Source of the DNA: Bacillus sp. FJAT-45350
Lineage (GTDB): Bacteria; Bacillota; Bacilli; Bacillales; NISU01
Assembly: GCF_002335805.1 (NCBI RefSeq)
Contig: NZ_NISU01000001.1
Coordinates: 2,364,079 to 2,428,078 of the forward strand
Direction of reading: 5' to 3'
DNA: 64,000 nt
This document shows positions 52,357-61,349 of this stretch, piece after piece; position 1 is the first letter of the stretch; each line of letters starts with the position of its first letter. The notes beneath the pieces are model-generated. The model was not told the origin of the DNA. It did not search any database and worked only from the letters and a program-made list of their open reading frames with translations. The position numbers and the translations under genes are program-made.

Positions 52357-54006
52357 ATGGAAGAACAAGTATGGCAACTGAGTAATCCCATTATCGGGAT
52401 CGTTATCGTAATATTAACTTTTCTTTTATTCTATTTTGTTAGTTACATGTCAAACCGAAAAAGTAAATCAGTTGAAGACCTCTATGTAGCTGGTGGTGGT
52501 GTTGGACCAGTCACAAACGGTTTAGCAATGGCATCTACTTATATGAGTTTAGCTACATTCTTAGGGGTTACAGGACTTATTCTAAATTTACAAGTACCTT
52601 TCGTTATGCTTTGGATTCAAATGATTTTAGCTATTCCGTTAATTACGATTATTTATGGAACTAGCTTACGCCGTATGGGTGCTTTCTCTCCTACTCATTT
52701 CGTTCGTGAGCGTTATGGTGTTTCTGCTTCCATCATTGCAGCTCTATTTATGATTCTAGTCTCAATTATGTATGCGTTAGGACAAATGATTGGGATTGCT
52801 GTTACGTTTGAAACATTGTTAGGTATCCCTTATATGACTGGTTTAATCGTTGGTGGTATTCTAATTGTTGGGTACGTAACTATCGGTGGAATGAGTGGTG
52901 CAACAAATAATGCTGCAATTCAAATGGTAATTATTGCGTTAATGTTCATCGTACCTTTAGGAGCAATCATGAAGGCGATGGGTGGTAGTGGCTGGTATTT
53001 CCCTCCACTTTTCTATGCTGACATGGTACCTGCAATGCTTGAAGCTATGCCTACATTCTTTGACTATCAATACTCATCAAAATGGTATTTTGCTATTATA
53101 CCTGCTTTAACATTAGGTTCACTAGGACTTCCTCACTTAGCGATGCGTATCTATACAGCATCTAGCTTAAAGAGCGCTCGTCAAGCGATGATTTGGTTCG
53201 CTTTTGCTTTAGGTCTAGTTTTCTCTGCTACTTATGCAATGGGATTCTCAGGTGTATTTTTTACACAAACTTCAGGTATAACGATTTCTCCTGCCGATGC
53301 AGATAAATTAACCATCATTTTAAACCTTGTCTATAATCCTGAATGGGTAACAGCTCTTGTTATTGCTGGTGCAATTTCTGCTGGTTTATCAACACTAAGT
53401 GGAAACTTACTTGCAATCGGTGCACTTATCTCTCAAGATATTGTAACAACGTTAAAACCATCTCTTTCTAGTAAAGCAAAAGTTCGCTTAGGTTATTTTT
53501 CAATTGCCTTTGGTGGTTTTGCGAGTGTGGTGCTTGCGATTAACCCACCAGATTTCTTAGTAGTTAGTATTCTATGGGCCTTTGGTTTAGCCGGGGTAAC
53601 AAATGCACCTCTGATTCTCTTGGGTGTATGGTGGAAAGAAGCAAACAGATACGGAGCTATTGCTGCTTCTATATTTGCAGGGGGATTATACATTATCGTG
53701 TCACCATTTGTATTCCCATCTATTGTTGTAAGTGGTCACGCTTTAACAGACGGAATGGGACTATCAGGAGCAATGCTATGTGTACCTCTTAGTTTTATCC
53801 TATTAATTATCGTATCTTATATTACGAACCGTATGCCAGGATTAAAGCATCGCCTTTCTACTGAATCCGATCATAAACTAATTGAACGTATCCATGGTTG
53901 GAGTGATGTAAATCCAAATCGCTATAACAGCAAACTTGGTGCCTTTATTGTAACAACTGCTAGTGTATTAATCGTTGTTTGGGCATTACTCCCTTGGGAT
54001 CTTTAA
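52357..54006 (+). CDS. Sodium:solute symporter family transporter
   Basis: 549 residues with about 13 membrane helices. SSS-family features include VEDLYVAGGGVGPVTNGLAM, MASTYMSLATFLGVTGLI and, later, AISAGLSTLSGNLLAIGAL with the Ser/Thr cluster for sodium. The sequence is nearest to the monocarboxylate/acetate or pantothenate branch of the family; the substrate cannot be fixed. It follows the small membrane protein, and a cre-like site upstream suggests uptake of a carbon source. Terminator downstream. Confidence 0.9.
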   Translation: MEEQVWQLSNPIIGIVIVILTFLLFYFVSYMSNRKSKSVEDLYVAGGGVGPVTNGLAMASTYMSLATFLGVTGLILNLQVPFVMLWIQMILAIPLITIIYGTSLRRMGAFSPTHFVRERYGVSASIIAALFMILVSIMYALGQMIGIAVTFETLLGIPYMTGLIVGGILIVGYVTIGGMSGATNNAAIQMVIIALMFIVPLGAIMKAMGGSGWYFPPLFYADMVPAMLEAMPTFFDYQYSSKWYFAIIPALTLGSLGLPHLAMRIYTASSLKSARQAMIWFAFALGLVFSATYAMGFSGVFFTQTSGITISPADADKLTIILNLVYNPEWVTALVIAGAISAGLSTLSGNLLAIGALISQDIVTTLKPSLSSKAKVRLGYFSIAFGGFASVVLAINPPDFLVVSILWAFGLAGVTNAPLILLGVWWKEANRYGAIAASIFAGGLYIIVSPFVFPSIVVSGHALTDGMGLSGAMLCVPLSFILLIIVSYITNRMPGLKHRLSTESDHKLIERIHGWSDVNPNRYNSKLGAFIVTTASVLIVVWALLPWDL

Positions 54007-54024
54007 TATACTTATATAGTAACA

Positions 54025-54062
54025 ATTGGCTCCTGTTAGCTCTTTAGCTGGTAGGAGCCAAT
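54025..54062 (+). terminator. Terminator of the symporter operon
   Basis: ATTGGCTCCT and AGGAGCCAAT form a ten-bp stem, with an inner TAGCT/AGCTG pair, followed by ATTATTTGTT. Confidence 0.75.
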
Positions 54063-54107
54063 ATTATTTGTTATAATTTTTAGATACTTATAAATAAGGA
54101 GATTACT

Positions 54108-54668
54108 ATGAATGGAATTGGATTAATTTTTCGATCATTATTAGTAGACAGGGATGCAATGAAGGAACTAAGTGAATCTCCTAAATTCAATAAGTGGTGT
54201 CTATTAATCATACTTTTAGTTGGTATCATTTATGGATTATTTTCTATACAGCACAATGCTGAATACATATTGAGCTTCGAATCAGACTTCCTTCGTAACA
54301 TAGTTGTACCTGGAATATTTATCATTGGTGGGGTCATTATGGTCCTGTTAACTCGTCTAGTATTCTCACTACTTTTATGGGCAGCTAGTAGAGGCTTTGG
54401 TGGTCCTGGTGGGTTAGGAAGCTTGAATCGGATGACTACCGTTGTTATGGTCCCTAGTATCATAGCGATGCCAGCTTTTATTGCTAGTAACTTCACCCTG
54501 CTTGGGATTTCTTCAATTATTATTGCTCTTATTTGGATGTACATAATTTCAGTACGTTCATTGGCAGTTACTCAAGCTTTTGTTTCATGGAAAGCCTATG
54601 CGGCAATTTCAGTTATTTTTATATTCTTTATTAGCATTTATTATATTGTAATACCTCCAGCAAGCTAA
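54108..54668 (+). CDS. Yip1-domain membrane protein
   Basis: 186 residues with five hydrophobic segments (about 30-50, 60-80, 110-130, 135-150 and 165-182). RGFGGPGGLGSLNRMTTVVM before the third segment resembles the YIP1/DUF1282 family. The function in bacteria is unknown. AAGGAG precedes the ATG. It ends in a terminator and is convergent with yrhC. Confidence 0.7.
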   Translation: MNGIGLIFRSLLVDRDAMKELSESPKFNKWCLLIILLVGIIYGLFSIQHNAEYILSFESDFLRNIVVPGIFIIGGVIMVLLTRLVFSLLLWAASRGFGGPGGLGSLNRMTTVVMVPSIIAMPAFIASNFTLLGISSIIIALIWMYIISVRSLAVTQAFVSWKAYAAISVIFIFFISIYYIVIPPAS

Positions 54669-54712
54669 AAACGAGACACTAAGTGATTTACTTCACTCTA
54701 GTGTCTCGTTTT
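54668..54712. terminator. Terminator between Yip1 gene and yrhC
   Basis: AAAACGAGACACT and AGTGTCTCGTTTT form a 13-bp stem with an inner AGTGA/TCACT pair and a T run on the plus strand; A run on the left also permits use by the convergent gene. Confidence 0.85.
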
Positions 54713-54727
54713 TTGTTATGCTATCCT

Positions 54728-54973
54728 TTACTGCATCTCTTCATTTAATTGTCTTTGACATGAAGTCGCTCTTTTATGAAAAAATAGTGCAAAAACTAAC
54801 ATTGAAAGTACTGCTAATATAATAAAGCTAGGTTCAGGCCCAGATGTCACTGTCCCCTCACTAGGAATAAGAAGCCCAATAAATAAAAAGATACTTAACG
54901 ATAGAAGGATATAAGCATAACGGCGGAAATCAGTTACTTTATCTTTTAACATTTGAATTTGTTTATCTCCCAT
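54728..54973 (-). CDS. yrhC: YrhC-like small membrane protein
   Basis: 81 residues with two membrane helices (about 19-37 and 46-64) and an N-terminal QIQMLKDKVTDFRRYAYILL. Size, helices and location just downstream of mtnN resemble B. subtilis YrhC, which lies after mtnN-mccA-mccB. The mccAB pair is not seen here. Function is unknown. Confidence 0.75.
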   Translation of the reverse strand: MGDKQIQMLKDKVTDFRRYAYILLSLSIFLFIGLLIPSEGTVTSGPEPSFIILAVLSMLVFALFFHKRATSCQRQLNEEMQ

Positions 54974-55059
54974 TGTATCCCTCTCCTTTTCTAACTACTT
55001 TCTATTTTAACATCAAAATAGTAGATTGATTGGATGTAATTTATGGGAGAATAAACAAA

Positions 55060-55102
55060 AGAGTGCTACAAAAAAATAATAGTTACCTTTTTGTAGCACT
55101 CT
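55060..55102 (-). terminator. Terminator of mtnN
   Basis: AGAGTGCTACAAAAA and TTTTTGTAGCACTCT form a 15-bp perfect stem with a 13-base loop directly after mtnN. Confidence 0.85.
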
Positions 55103-55111
55103 AATTATTTA

Positions 55112-55813
55112 TTAATGATTATTCTTATACTGTTCCACCATCAGTAATACCAGCTTGGCTGAGTTAACTGAAGCTGTTTCTAAGAACTTGTCATATGAAA
55201 CCTTCGCATCACTACCAGCAATATCTGATAATGAACGAATAATAACAAACGGACATTGGAATTGATGACATACTTGAGCAATTGCCCCCGCTTCCATTTC
55301 AGCGCAATAAGGGTTAGTGAAGAGTTTCTTTAACTCTTCCACACGCCCATGGTCACTCATGAACGAGTCACCAGAAACAATGAGCCCTTTCTCTGAGTGT
55401 ACTCCTACATCCTTTGCACTCTCTTCAGCAATGTTAACTAAGTTTTCTGCTGGAGAGTAGTATGCTGGCATTTGTGGTACTTGTCCAAACTCGTAACCAA
55501 ATACAGTCGCGTCAACATCATTGTACCGAACCTCAGTTGAAATAACGATATCTCCAACATTTAGCTTTTCATAAAATCCTCCAGCTGATCCTGTATTGAT
55601 AACCGCATCAGGTTTGTATAATTGAATAAGTAACGTTGTCGCAACTGCTGCGTTTACCTTACCAATTCCTGATTTTAATAGAACGACGTCTACGCCATTT
55701 AACATTCCACTGTGAAACTCACAACCAGCAATTGTATTGTCCTCACGATTGTCTATTTTGCTCTTTAATAGCTCAACTTCCTCGTCCATTGCTCCAATAA
55801 TACCTAATCTCAT
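55112..55813 (-). CDS. mtnN: 5'-methylthioadenosine/S-adenosylhomocysteine nucleosidase
   Basis: 233 residues. [19 protein letters not shown] at the N terminus, [40 protein letters not shown] (catalytic Glu) and RSLSDIAG near the C terminus are typical. It recycles methylthioadenosine and S-adenosylhomocysteine by removing adenine. The divergent yrzA and downstream yrhC match the B. subtilis neighbourhood. The gene is complete. Confidence 0.96.
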   Translation of the reverse strand: MRLGIIGAMDEEVELLKSKIDNREDNTIAGCEFHSGMLNGVDVVLLKSGIGKVNAAVATTLLIQLYKPDAVINTGSAGGFYEKLNVGDIVISTEVRYNDVDATVFGYEFGQVPQMPAYYSPAENLVNIAEESAKDVGVHSEKGLIVSGDSFMSDHGRVEELKKLFTNPYCAEMEAGAIAQVCHQFQCPFVIIRSLSDIAGSDAKVSYDKFLETASVNSAKLVLLMVEQYKNNH

Positions 55814-55957
55814 ATGTATGTGTCATTCCTTTCTAATTCATTCCCTATTTCTTGCTATGAATAGTATACACGACTTTATTTATTTTCACATATTTTCTTT
55901 TCAATCTATTTTTGTTATATTGAGCTAAGAGAATTCTTTTAGAAAGGAATGATAAGC

Positions 55958-56167
55958 ATGGGCATTCAATTAGAACGTATTCATGATAAAGTCGAGTTTT
56001 TCGAAACAGCAAACCTACAATCACTCGAAAAGAAAATAAATGAACAAATCGATATTAATAAAGCACTTTTACTTGAAGTACACTCTATTTCACACCAAGT
56101 ATTTCCGAATCCTAAAACAGGACAGCCTATTTACTCAGCTGTTGTACATTTTAGAGCAAAAGGATAG
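55958..56167 (+). CDS. yrzA: YrzA-like protein (DUF2536)
   Basis: 69 residues starting MGIQLERIHDKVEFFETANL, with SLEKKINEQIDINKALLLEV and IYSAVVHFRAKG, as in B. subtilis YrzA. Function unknown. ATG 55958 has AAAGGAAT upstream; ATG 55949 overlaps this site. It is convergent with yrrS. Confidence 0.85.
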   Translation: MGIQLERIHDKVEFFETANLQSLEKKINEQIDINKALLLEVHSISHQVFPNPKTGQPIYSAVVHFRAKG

Positions 56168-56194
56168 AAGGCCTGGACAATGTCCAGACCTTCT
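56166..56194. terminator. Terminator between yrzA and yrrS
   Basis: AGAAGG(C)CTGGAC and GTCCAG(A)CCTTCT form a 12-bp stem with one mismatch and a three-base loop between the converging genes. Confidence 0.75.
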
Positions 56195-56199
56195 TTACA

Positions 56200-56799
56200 T
56201 TAATTATAAGGATTCTTATCTAATGTATTAACATTTACTGGCTGCCAGCCACGATTTGTCCATTCTAAACGTACCTGATACGGCGTACTTTGATTTTGAT
56301 AATCACTGACTGTTCCAACGGCACTTTGGAGATTCCCTCCGTTTTCTAAGCGCCAAATAATAATATTGTCACCAAGACCTGTAGCATACTCTAATGCTCG
56401 CTTCATTTCGTTCCAGTTTTGGCCGTCTCTTGTGAAGTCAGCTTCAAAAGGTTCCTGTTGTTGCTGCTGTGTTCCAATTGGTTGCCACTCTCCATCAACT
56501 GGCTCTAGTAGCTCTTCTTCATCTTCTTCTATTTGTTCTTCTTCATTATTATTTTCTATCTCAGGAATTTCTTCTTCCACCACTGCTTCTTCTATATTTT
56601 CTTCCTCTATTACTTCTTCTTCTTCGATTGTTTCTTCTTCTTCCACTTCTGTCATTGCATCTTCATTACTAGATGTACCAAAGATAAGTTGTGAACCAAA
56701 GAATAGAATAAGTACTGCTACAATACCAATAGAGATATTTAAGATTTTGTTAACTCTTTTTTTCTTTCTCTGTTCAAACCTCGTACTATTATAATCCAT
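56200..56799 (-). CDS. yrrS: YrrS-like membrane-anchored protein (DUF1510)
   Basis: About 199 residues from ATG 56799, with GGAGGGAG upstream. MDYNSTRFEQRKKKRVNKIL precedes one membrane helix (about 20-40). A long Glu-rich linker (about 50-105) follows, then a C-terminal DUF1510 domain with DGEWQPIGTQ and YQVRLEWTNRGWQPVNV. In B. subtilis yrrS is next to the penicillin-binding protein gene pbpI, which is absent here. The acidic linker makes the opposite strand look coding, but that is an artefact. Confidence 0.87.
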   Translation of the reverse strand: MDYNSTRFEQRKKKRVNKILNISIGIVAVLILFFGSQLIFGTSSNEDAMTEVEEEETIEEEEVIEEENIEEAVVEEEIPEIENNNEEEQIEEDEEELLEPVDGEWQPIGTQQQQQEPFEADFTRDGQNWNEMKRALEYATGLGDNIIIWRLENGGNLQSAVGTVSDYQNQSTPYQVRLEWTNRGWQPVNVNTLDKNPYN

Positions 56800-56841
56800 A
56801 AATCTCCCTCCCATCTCATAATACTACCACGAATTTATTTA

Positions 56842-56918
56842 ATTATGAATTGCTAATTGCTAATTGCTAATTGCTAATTGCTAATTGCTAATTGCTAATT
56901 GCTAATTGCTAATTGCTA
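56842..56918. repeat. Tandem heptad array, 11 units
   Basis: One ATTATGA unit (56842-56848) followed by ten perfect ATTGCTA units (56849-56918). It lies between the yrrS start and the greA terminator. Perfect tandem copies of this kind suggest slippage-prone, recently expanded DNA. Related degenerate units occur near 4.4 kb. Confidence 0.95.
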
Positions 56919-56921
56919 ATG

Positions 56922-56953
56922 AAAAATCCCAGATGAATTCATCTGGGATTTTT
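56922..56953 (-). terminator. Terminator of greA
   Basis: AAAAATCCCAGATGAA and TTCATCTGGGATTTTT form a 32-base perfect palindrome ending in T runs, between greA and yrrS. Confidence 0.88.
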
Positions 56954-57016
56954 CAGGAGTTCATTATTCAATAACCACTGTTCATTGACAATTATATTTG
57001 TCTTATAGCGTTGTTA

Positions 57017-57490
57017 TTATTTTACTTCTAAAATTTTAACTTCCATTTCTCCACCAGGAGTGTTGACCGTTACTTTATCACCAATAGTACGTCCTAATAA
57101 GCTTTGTGCCATTGGTGAATCATTTGAAATCTTTCCTTCAAGTGGATCTGACTCTGCACTACCAACAATTGTGTATTCTTCTTCGTCACCATCAGGAAGT
57201 TCAATAAATCGTACTGTTCTTCCTAAACCAACGACTGAAGTATTTGTTTGATTCTCTTCTATAATGACTGCATTACGAATCATTTTTTCTATTTGAGAAA
57301 TACGACCTTCTACAAAGGCTTGTTCCTCTTTTGCAGAATCATATTCCGAGTTCTCTGATAAATCACCAAAGCTACGAGCCACTTTAATACGCTCGACTAC
57401 TTCCTTACGTTTTTCTGTTTTTAAAAATTCTAACTCATCTTCTAACTTCTGCTTTCCATCAAGGGTCATATAATGCTTCTTATCTGCCAT
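57017..57490 (-). CDS. greA: Transcription elongation factor GreA
   Basis: 157 residues starting [20 protein letters not shown]. The N-terminal coiled coil carries the acidic tip [20 protein letters not shown]; the C-terminal FKBP-like domain has [18 protein letters not shown]. GreA rescues backtracked RNA polymerase. ATG 57490 has AGAGGAG upstream; upstream in-frame codons to 57511 are less likely. Confidence 0.97.
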   Translation of the reverse strand: MADKKHYMTLDGKQKLEDELEFLKTEKRKEVVERIKVARSFGDLSENSEYDSAKEEQAFVEGRISQIEKMIRNAVIIEENQTNTSVVGLGRTVRFIELPDGDEEEYTIVGSAESDPLEGKISNDSPMAQSLLGRTIGDKVTVNTPGGEMEVKILEVK

Positions 57491-57668
57491 GTATTCCACT
57501 CCTCTTTCCAACTATGTATTAAAAATAACTTGATTAGCTTTTCTAGTATGCAATGCGCAAAGGCCTTACTATGCTAGTAAGACTATATATGAATGGTGTA
57601 TCCATCCTTCATTACCAATACTTTTGCATTCATAATAGAAAAACTCAACTTATCTTTTTTATGCTTAA

Positions 57669-57695
57669 GAAAGCAAGGTCAACAACCTCGCTTTC
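57669..57695 (-). terminator. Stem after udk
   Basis: GAAAGCAAGGT and ACCTCGCTTTC pair with one mismatch and a five-base loop just downstream of udk. The T run is short, so it is a modest terminator. Confidence 0.5.
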
Positions 57696-57704
57696 CTTAT
57701 GCTA

Positions 57705-58340
57705 TTATAAAAATACTTTTTCTTCAATAATTGTGCGAATTTTTGTAACCATCAAATCAATTGCAACGCGATTTTTTCCACCTTCTGGAATAACCAAATC
57801 CGCATACCGCTTTGTTGGTTCAATAAACTGAAGATGCATAGGTCTTACAACTTCTGTATATTGCTTTATAACCGAATCCAAAGTACGCTCTCGCTCTTGA
57901 ATATCTCGCATTAACCTACGAATAATTCTTAAATCAGCATCCGTATCAACAAAAAGCTTAATATCCATTAAATCACGAAGTCGTTTGTCCTCTAATATTA
58001 GTATACCTTCAAGAATGACAACATCTTTTGGACCAATCGGTTTTACTTCTTTAGAGCGTGTATGCTCAGCATAATCATAAACCGGAAGATCAATTGGTCT
58101 ACCATTTATCAGTTCTTTCAGCTGCTCAACAAGTAAATCGTTATCAAAGGCTAACGGATGGTCATAATTCGTTTTAAGACGTTCTTCAAAAGACAGATGA
58201 CTTTGGTCTTTATAATATGCATCTTGTTCAATGAATACAATAGATTTTTCATTAAACTGGTGAAAAATCTCTTTTGCTACTGTTGTTTTACCTGAGCCTG
58301 TTCCTCCTGCTACTCCAATGATGACTGGCTTTTGACTCAT
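57705..58340 (-). CDS. udk: Uridine kinase
   Basis: 211 residues. The P-loop [20 protein letters not shown] is near the N terminus; [12 protein letters not shown] and [13 protein letters not shown] contact the nucleoside. It phosphorylates uridine and cytidine. The stop codon of yrrO overlaps its start by one base, indicating one operon with yrrM, yrrN and yrrO. Confidence 0.97.
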   Translation of the reverse strand: MSQKPVIIGVAGGTGSGKTTVAKEIFHQFNEKSIVFIEQDAYYKDQSHLSFEERLKTNYDHPLAFDNDLLVEQLKELINGRPIDLPVYDYAEHTRSKEVKPIGPKDVVILEGILILEDKRLRDLMDIKLFVDTDADLRIIRRLMRDIQERERTLDSVIKQYTEVVRPMHLQFIEPTKRYADLVIPEGGKNRVAIDLMVTKIRTIIEEKVFL

Positions 58341-59617
58341 TATCTTACCTCTTTACGCATCATATTTTGTGGATAAACTTGTTTGTCCACTTTGAACTTC
58401 ACAATTTGTAATGGATGACGTGCTGCATCTAATTCGTTTCCTTCTTCATCCCATATTGTCTCAACAACTTGTTTCACATTTTGTTCTAATTCTGGTCCAA
58501 AGAATTCTACTTCATCACCTGGTTTAAAATGATTACGTTGCTGTAGGGTAATTATTCCTGTCTTATCATCATAGTCTAGGACAAGACCAGCAAAATCATA
58601 CGTAGTACGCTTAGGATGATTTCCATACATTTGTTCTTCATAACTAGGAACGTTTTCAAAGAAGGCAGGGGCTGTGTCTCTATTCGCACACTTATCAAGC
58701 TCTTCTAACCATTCCTTTTTAATTTTAAAATTATCAGGGTCTGCACAGTAAGCGTCAATTACTTTACGGTATACAGCTGTTACTGTTGCCACATAATGAA
58801 TTGATTTCATTCTACCTTCGACTTTTAAGCTATCAATTCCTGCTTCAATTAATTTAGGTATAGCTTGAATTAAATTTAAATCCTTTGGACTCATTGTATA
58901 CGGAGCGTCTTCGTCTCCGTATAGAGGTACTTCTTGCACCACTCCGTTTTCATCTTTTTCTTCCATTAGGTTATAATCCCAACGACAAGACTGACAACAG
59001 CCACCTCTATTTGAATCTCGTGCAGTCATATGATTACTTAATACACAACGACCAGAATAAGAAATACACATAGCACCATGAACGAATGTTTCAATTTCGA
59101 TATCAACATTCTTTTTCATTTCTAGCATCTCTTCTAAGCTAACCTCACGTGCTAAAACGACACGCTCTAGCCCTTCTTCCTTCCAGTACTTTACTGCAAG
59201 CCAGTTACTTAATGATTGCTGTGTACTTAAGTGGACCTCAACCTTAGGAGCTACACGTTTACATGTTTCAATAATTAATGGATCAGCAACAATAATCCCT
59301 GTAATTCCAACGTCCTGTAATGCAGCTAAATACTCTTCAAGCCCATCCATATTTTCATTATGTGCATAAATATTTGTTGTTACATATACCTTTGCTCCAT
59401 AACGATTAGCAAATTCTACTCCCTCTCTCATCTGATCGATTGAGAAGTTATCCGCACTTGAACGAAGTCCGAACTCTCGCCCACCTATATAAACTGCATC
59501 TGCTCCATAGCGAATCGCAATCTTAAGCTTCTCAAGACTACCTGCCGGAGACAAAAGCTCTGGTTTCTTTGTTATCACTCGTTTTCCATCCTTTGTTACC
59601 TGAGCGATAGCTTCCAT
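58340..59617 (-). CDS. yrrO: Peptidase U32-family protein YrrO (TrhP2), tRNA hydroxylation
   Basis: 425 residues. The U32 signature [14 protein letters not shown], Fe-S cysteine ligands in [15 protein letters not shown] and [18 protein letters not shown] are visible, with a beta-barrel domain at the C terminus ([13 protein letters not shown]). In B. subtilis TrhP1 and TrhP2 make 5-hydroxyuridine at tRNA position 34 from prephenate. AGGAGG lies eight bases before the ATG. A small hairpin separates it from yrrN. Confidence 0.92.
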   Translation of the reverse strand: MEAIAQVTKDGKRVITKKPELLSPAGSLEKLKIAIRYGADAVYIGGREFGLRSSADNFSIDQMREGVEFANRYGAKVYVTTNIYAHNENMDGLEEYLAALQDVGITGIIVADPLIIETCKRVAPKVEVHLSTQQSLSNWLAVKYWKEEGLERVVLAREVSLEEMLEMKKNVDIEIETFVHGAMCISYSGRCVLSNHMTARDSNRGGCCQSCRWDYNLMEEKDENGVVQEVPLYGDEDAPYTMSPKDLNLIQAIPKLIEAGIDSLKVEGRMKSIHYVATVTAVYRKVIDAYCADPDNFKIKKEWLEELDKCANRDTAPAFFENVPSYEEQMYGNHPKRTTYDFAGLVLDYDDKTGIITLQQRNHFKPGDEVEFFGPELEQNVKQVVETIWDEEGNELDAARHPLQIVKFKVDKQVYPQNMMRKEVR

Positions 59618-59640
59618 TTAAATCCCTCCTAATAATAAAA

Positions 59641-59653
59641 ACCGCCAGGCGGT
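59641..59653 (-). terminator. Short hairpin between yrrN and yrrO
   Basis: ACCGCC and GGCGGT pair about a single base, read on the minus strand followed by TTTTTATTATT. It may be a weak or partial terminator within the operon. Confidence 0.5.
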
Positions 59654-59659
59654 CTTTTA

Positions 59660-60592
59660 TTAATACACTGTTTCTTTAAAGAAAAAGCCTGTATCAATGT
59701 CTCTATTTGTAGGCTGAATAGACCTAATTTTCTCTAGATACTCTTCTTTTTTATCACTGTAAGCATCTTCATCTTCAAAATATAAGTCGATAGCTTGTCT
59801 ATACATAGAAACAACTTGTTCCATATACTCAGTTGACTTGAAAATCCCATCTATTTTAAAGCTATCAACATCAGCTTCCAGCATATCTTCGAGCTCATCA
59901 ATAATACAAATGTCATTAGGACTCATAATGTGTGTCCCATTTCCATCTTCAAAAATAGGGTATTTCGCATCACGCTCAGGATCATATAAATACATTTGAC
60001 GGTCCTGATTCTTACCTTCTACTTTCATATTCTTCCCTAAATACTCAAAGTAATTTCCTACTAATTCACGTTTAGAATGGAACATACATGTCATTCCGTG
60101 AACTTGTACTTCTATTTCAATCTTTGCATTCTCTTTTGTTTCAACAATAGAATCCATATTTACTTCTCTAGCAAGTACAGCACGTTTCGCGCCTTTACTT
60201 CCCCAATAATTAGCAGTAAACCAATTTGTTGCTGTTGTTTCAGTATTCCAGTGTAACTTCATATTAGGAGCTTCTTCCTTCGCTGTCATCAACACAGCTG
60301 GGTCACCGAACACTACGCCATCTACATTGATTTCAACTAGACGCTTCAAATAGTCGCCAAGTTCTGGAACTCTTTCATTATGAAAAATACCATTCATTGC
60401 AACATATACTTTAGCACTTAGGTTTTGCGCGATCTCAGTTGCCTCTTTTATTTCTTCAATCTTGAATTCTCCGGCTAAACGTAAACCATATCTCTCTTCA
60501 CCAATTAATATAGCCGTTGCTCCAGCTTTTACTAACGGTTCGATTGCAGCTACATCTCTTGGTGTAACTAATAGCTCTGGTTTGTTTGACAT
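59660..60592 (-). CDS. yrrN: Peptidase U32-family protein YrrN (TrhP1), tRNA hydroxylation
   Basis: About 310 residues from ATG 60592 (MSNKPELLVTPRD), with AGGTGA seven bases upstream. HWNTETTATNWFTANYWGSK, VHGMTCMFHSKRELVGNYFE and SFKIDGIFKSTEYMEQVVSM follow the U32 layout. It pairs with YrrO in tRNA wobble-uridine hydroxylation. The Cys set is smaller than in YrrO, as in B. subtilis. Confidence 0.9.
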   Translation of the reverse strand: MSNKPELLVTPRDVAAIEPLVKAGATAILIGEERYGLRLAGEFKIEEIKEATEIAQNLSAKVYVAMNGIFHNERVPELGDYLKRLVEINVDGVVFGDPAVLMTAKEEAPNMKLHWNTETTATNWFTANYWGSKGAKRAVLAREVNMDSIVETKENAKIEIEVQVHGMTCMFHSKRELVGNYFEYLGKNMKVEGKNQDRQMYLYDPERDAKYPIFEDGNGTHIMSPNDICIIDELEDMLEADVDSFKIDGIFKSTEYMEQVVSMYRQAIDLYFEDEDAYSDKKEEYLEKIRSIQPTNRDIDTGFFFKETVY

Positions 60593-60620
60593 TTTCATTC
60601 ACCTACTTTAGCATGCATTT

Positions 60621-61259
60621 TTATTTTTTTATACTAACGGCAATTCCGTCACCAACAGGAAAAATCGTAGTACCATACTGCTCGTGAGTCATCAACCATT
60701 GATTGTATTGATTTAGCTTATTTGCTAATGTTTTTAAACGCTTCTGCTCATGCTCTGAATTGGCAACTAATCCTCGAAAAAGTATATTATCTGATATAAT
60801 AACTCCACCCGATGGAATTAACTTGCCATATTCCTCAAAAAAGCGCTTATATTGGCCTTTTGCAGCATCAATAAATAGTACATCAAAAGGAGGCTCATCA
60901 TCAAGTTCTTTGCTTACTTCAAATGCGTCTCCATAGATAACTCGAATTCGATGAGATAGATTTGCACGGTTAATGTATTCAATTGCTTTTTCATAGCGTT
61001 CTTCGTCACGCTCAATTGTTACTACCATACAATCCTCTACTGCCTCTGCCATTCGAATAGCAGAGTATCCAATAGCGGTACCGATTTCAATTATCCGTTT
61101 TGGTTTATATAGCTTTAACATTTGTAGCATTGCCTCTATACCAACAAGCTCCATGATAGGAACATTTGCTTCCTTTGCATAGTGTTCCATTTCTACAAGT
61201 AACTCATTTCTATCTTGTATAAGCTCTTCTATATAGTGAACTACTTCTTTCGAAATCAT
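60621..61259 (-). CDS. yrrM: tRNA 5-hydroxyuridine methyltransferase YrrM (TrmR)
   Basis: 212 residues, an O-methyltransferase family 3 fold. SAM-binding IIEIGTAIGYSAIRMAE, the acidic VVTIERDEERYEKA and FDVLFIDAAKGQYKRFFEEY are present, with IISDNILFRGLVAN. TrmR makes 5-methoxyuridine at position 34 after YrrN and YrrO act, so the three genes form one pathway in one operon. Confidence 0.92.
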   Translation of the reverse strand: MISKEVVHYIEELIQDRNELLVEMEHYAKEANVPIMELVGIEAMLQMLKLYKPKRIIEIGTAIGYSAIRMAEAVEDCMVVTIERDEERYEKAIEYINRANLSHRIRVIYGDAFEVSKELDDEPPFDVLFIDAAKGQYKRFFEEYGKLIPSGGVIISDNILFRGLVANSEHEQKRLKTLANKLNQYNQWLMTHEQYGTTIFPVGDGIAVSIKK

Positions 61260-61349
61260 CAGTCAGACCCCTTAGTCATTAGGTTATAACGATTAATTCT
61301 AACATAAATACAATAGGAATGCGAGTTTCCCCGCATCCCCTTTTTGTCA

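Noticed and set aside
56366-56794. Ser-rich open frame opposite yrrS
   Set aside because: An artefact of the Glu-rich codons of YrrS read on the other strand.
56842-56918. CRISPR array
   Set aside because: The units are 7 bases, directly adjacent and without spacers.
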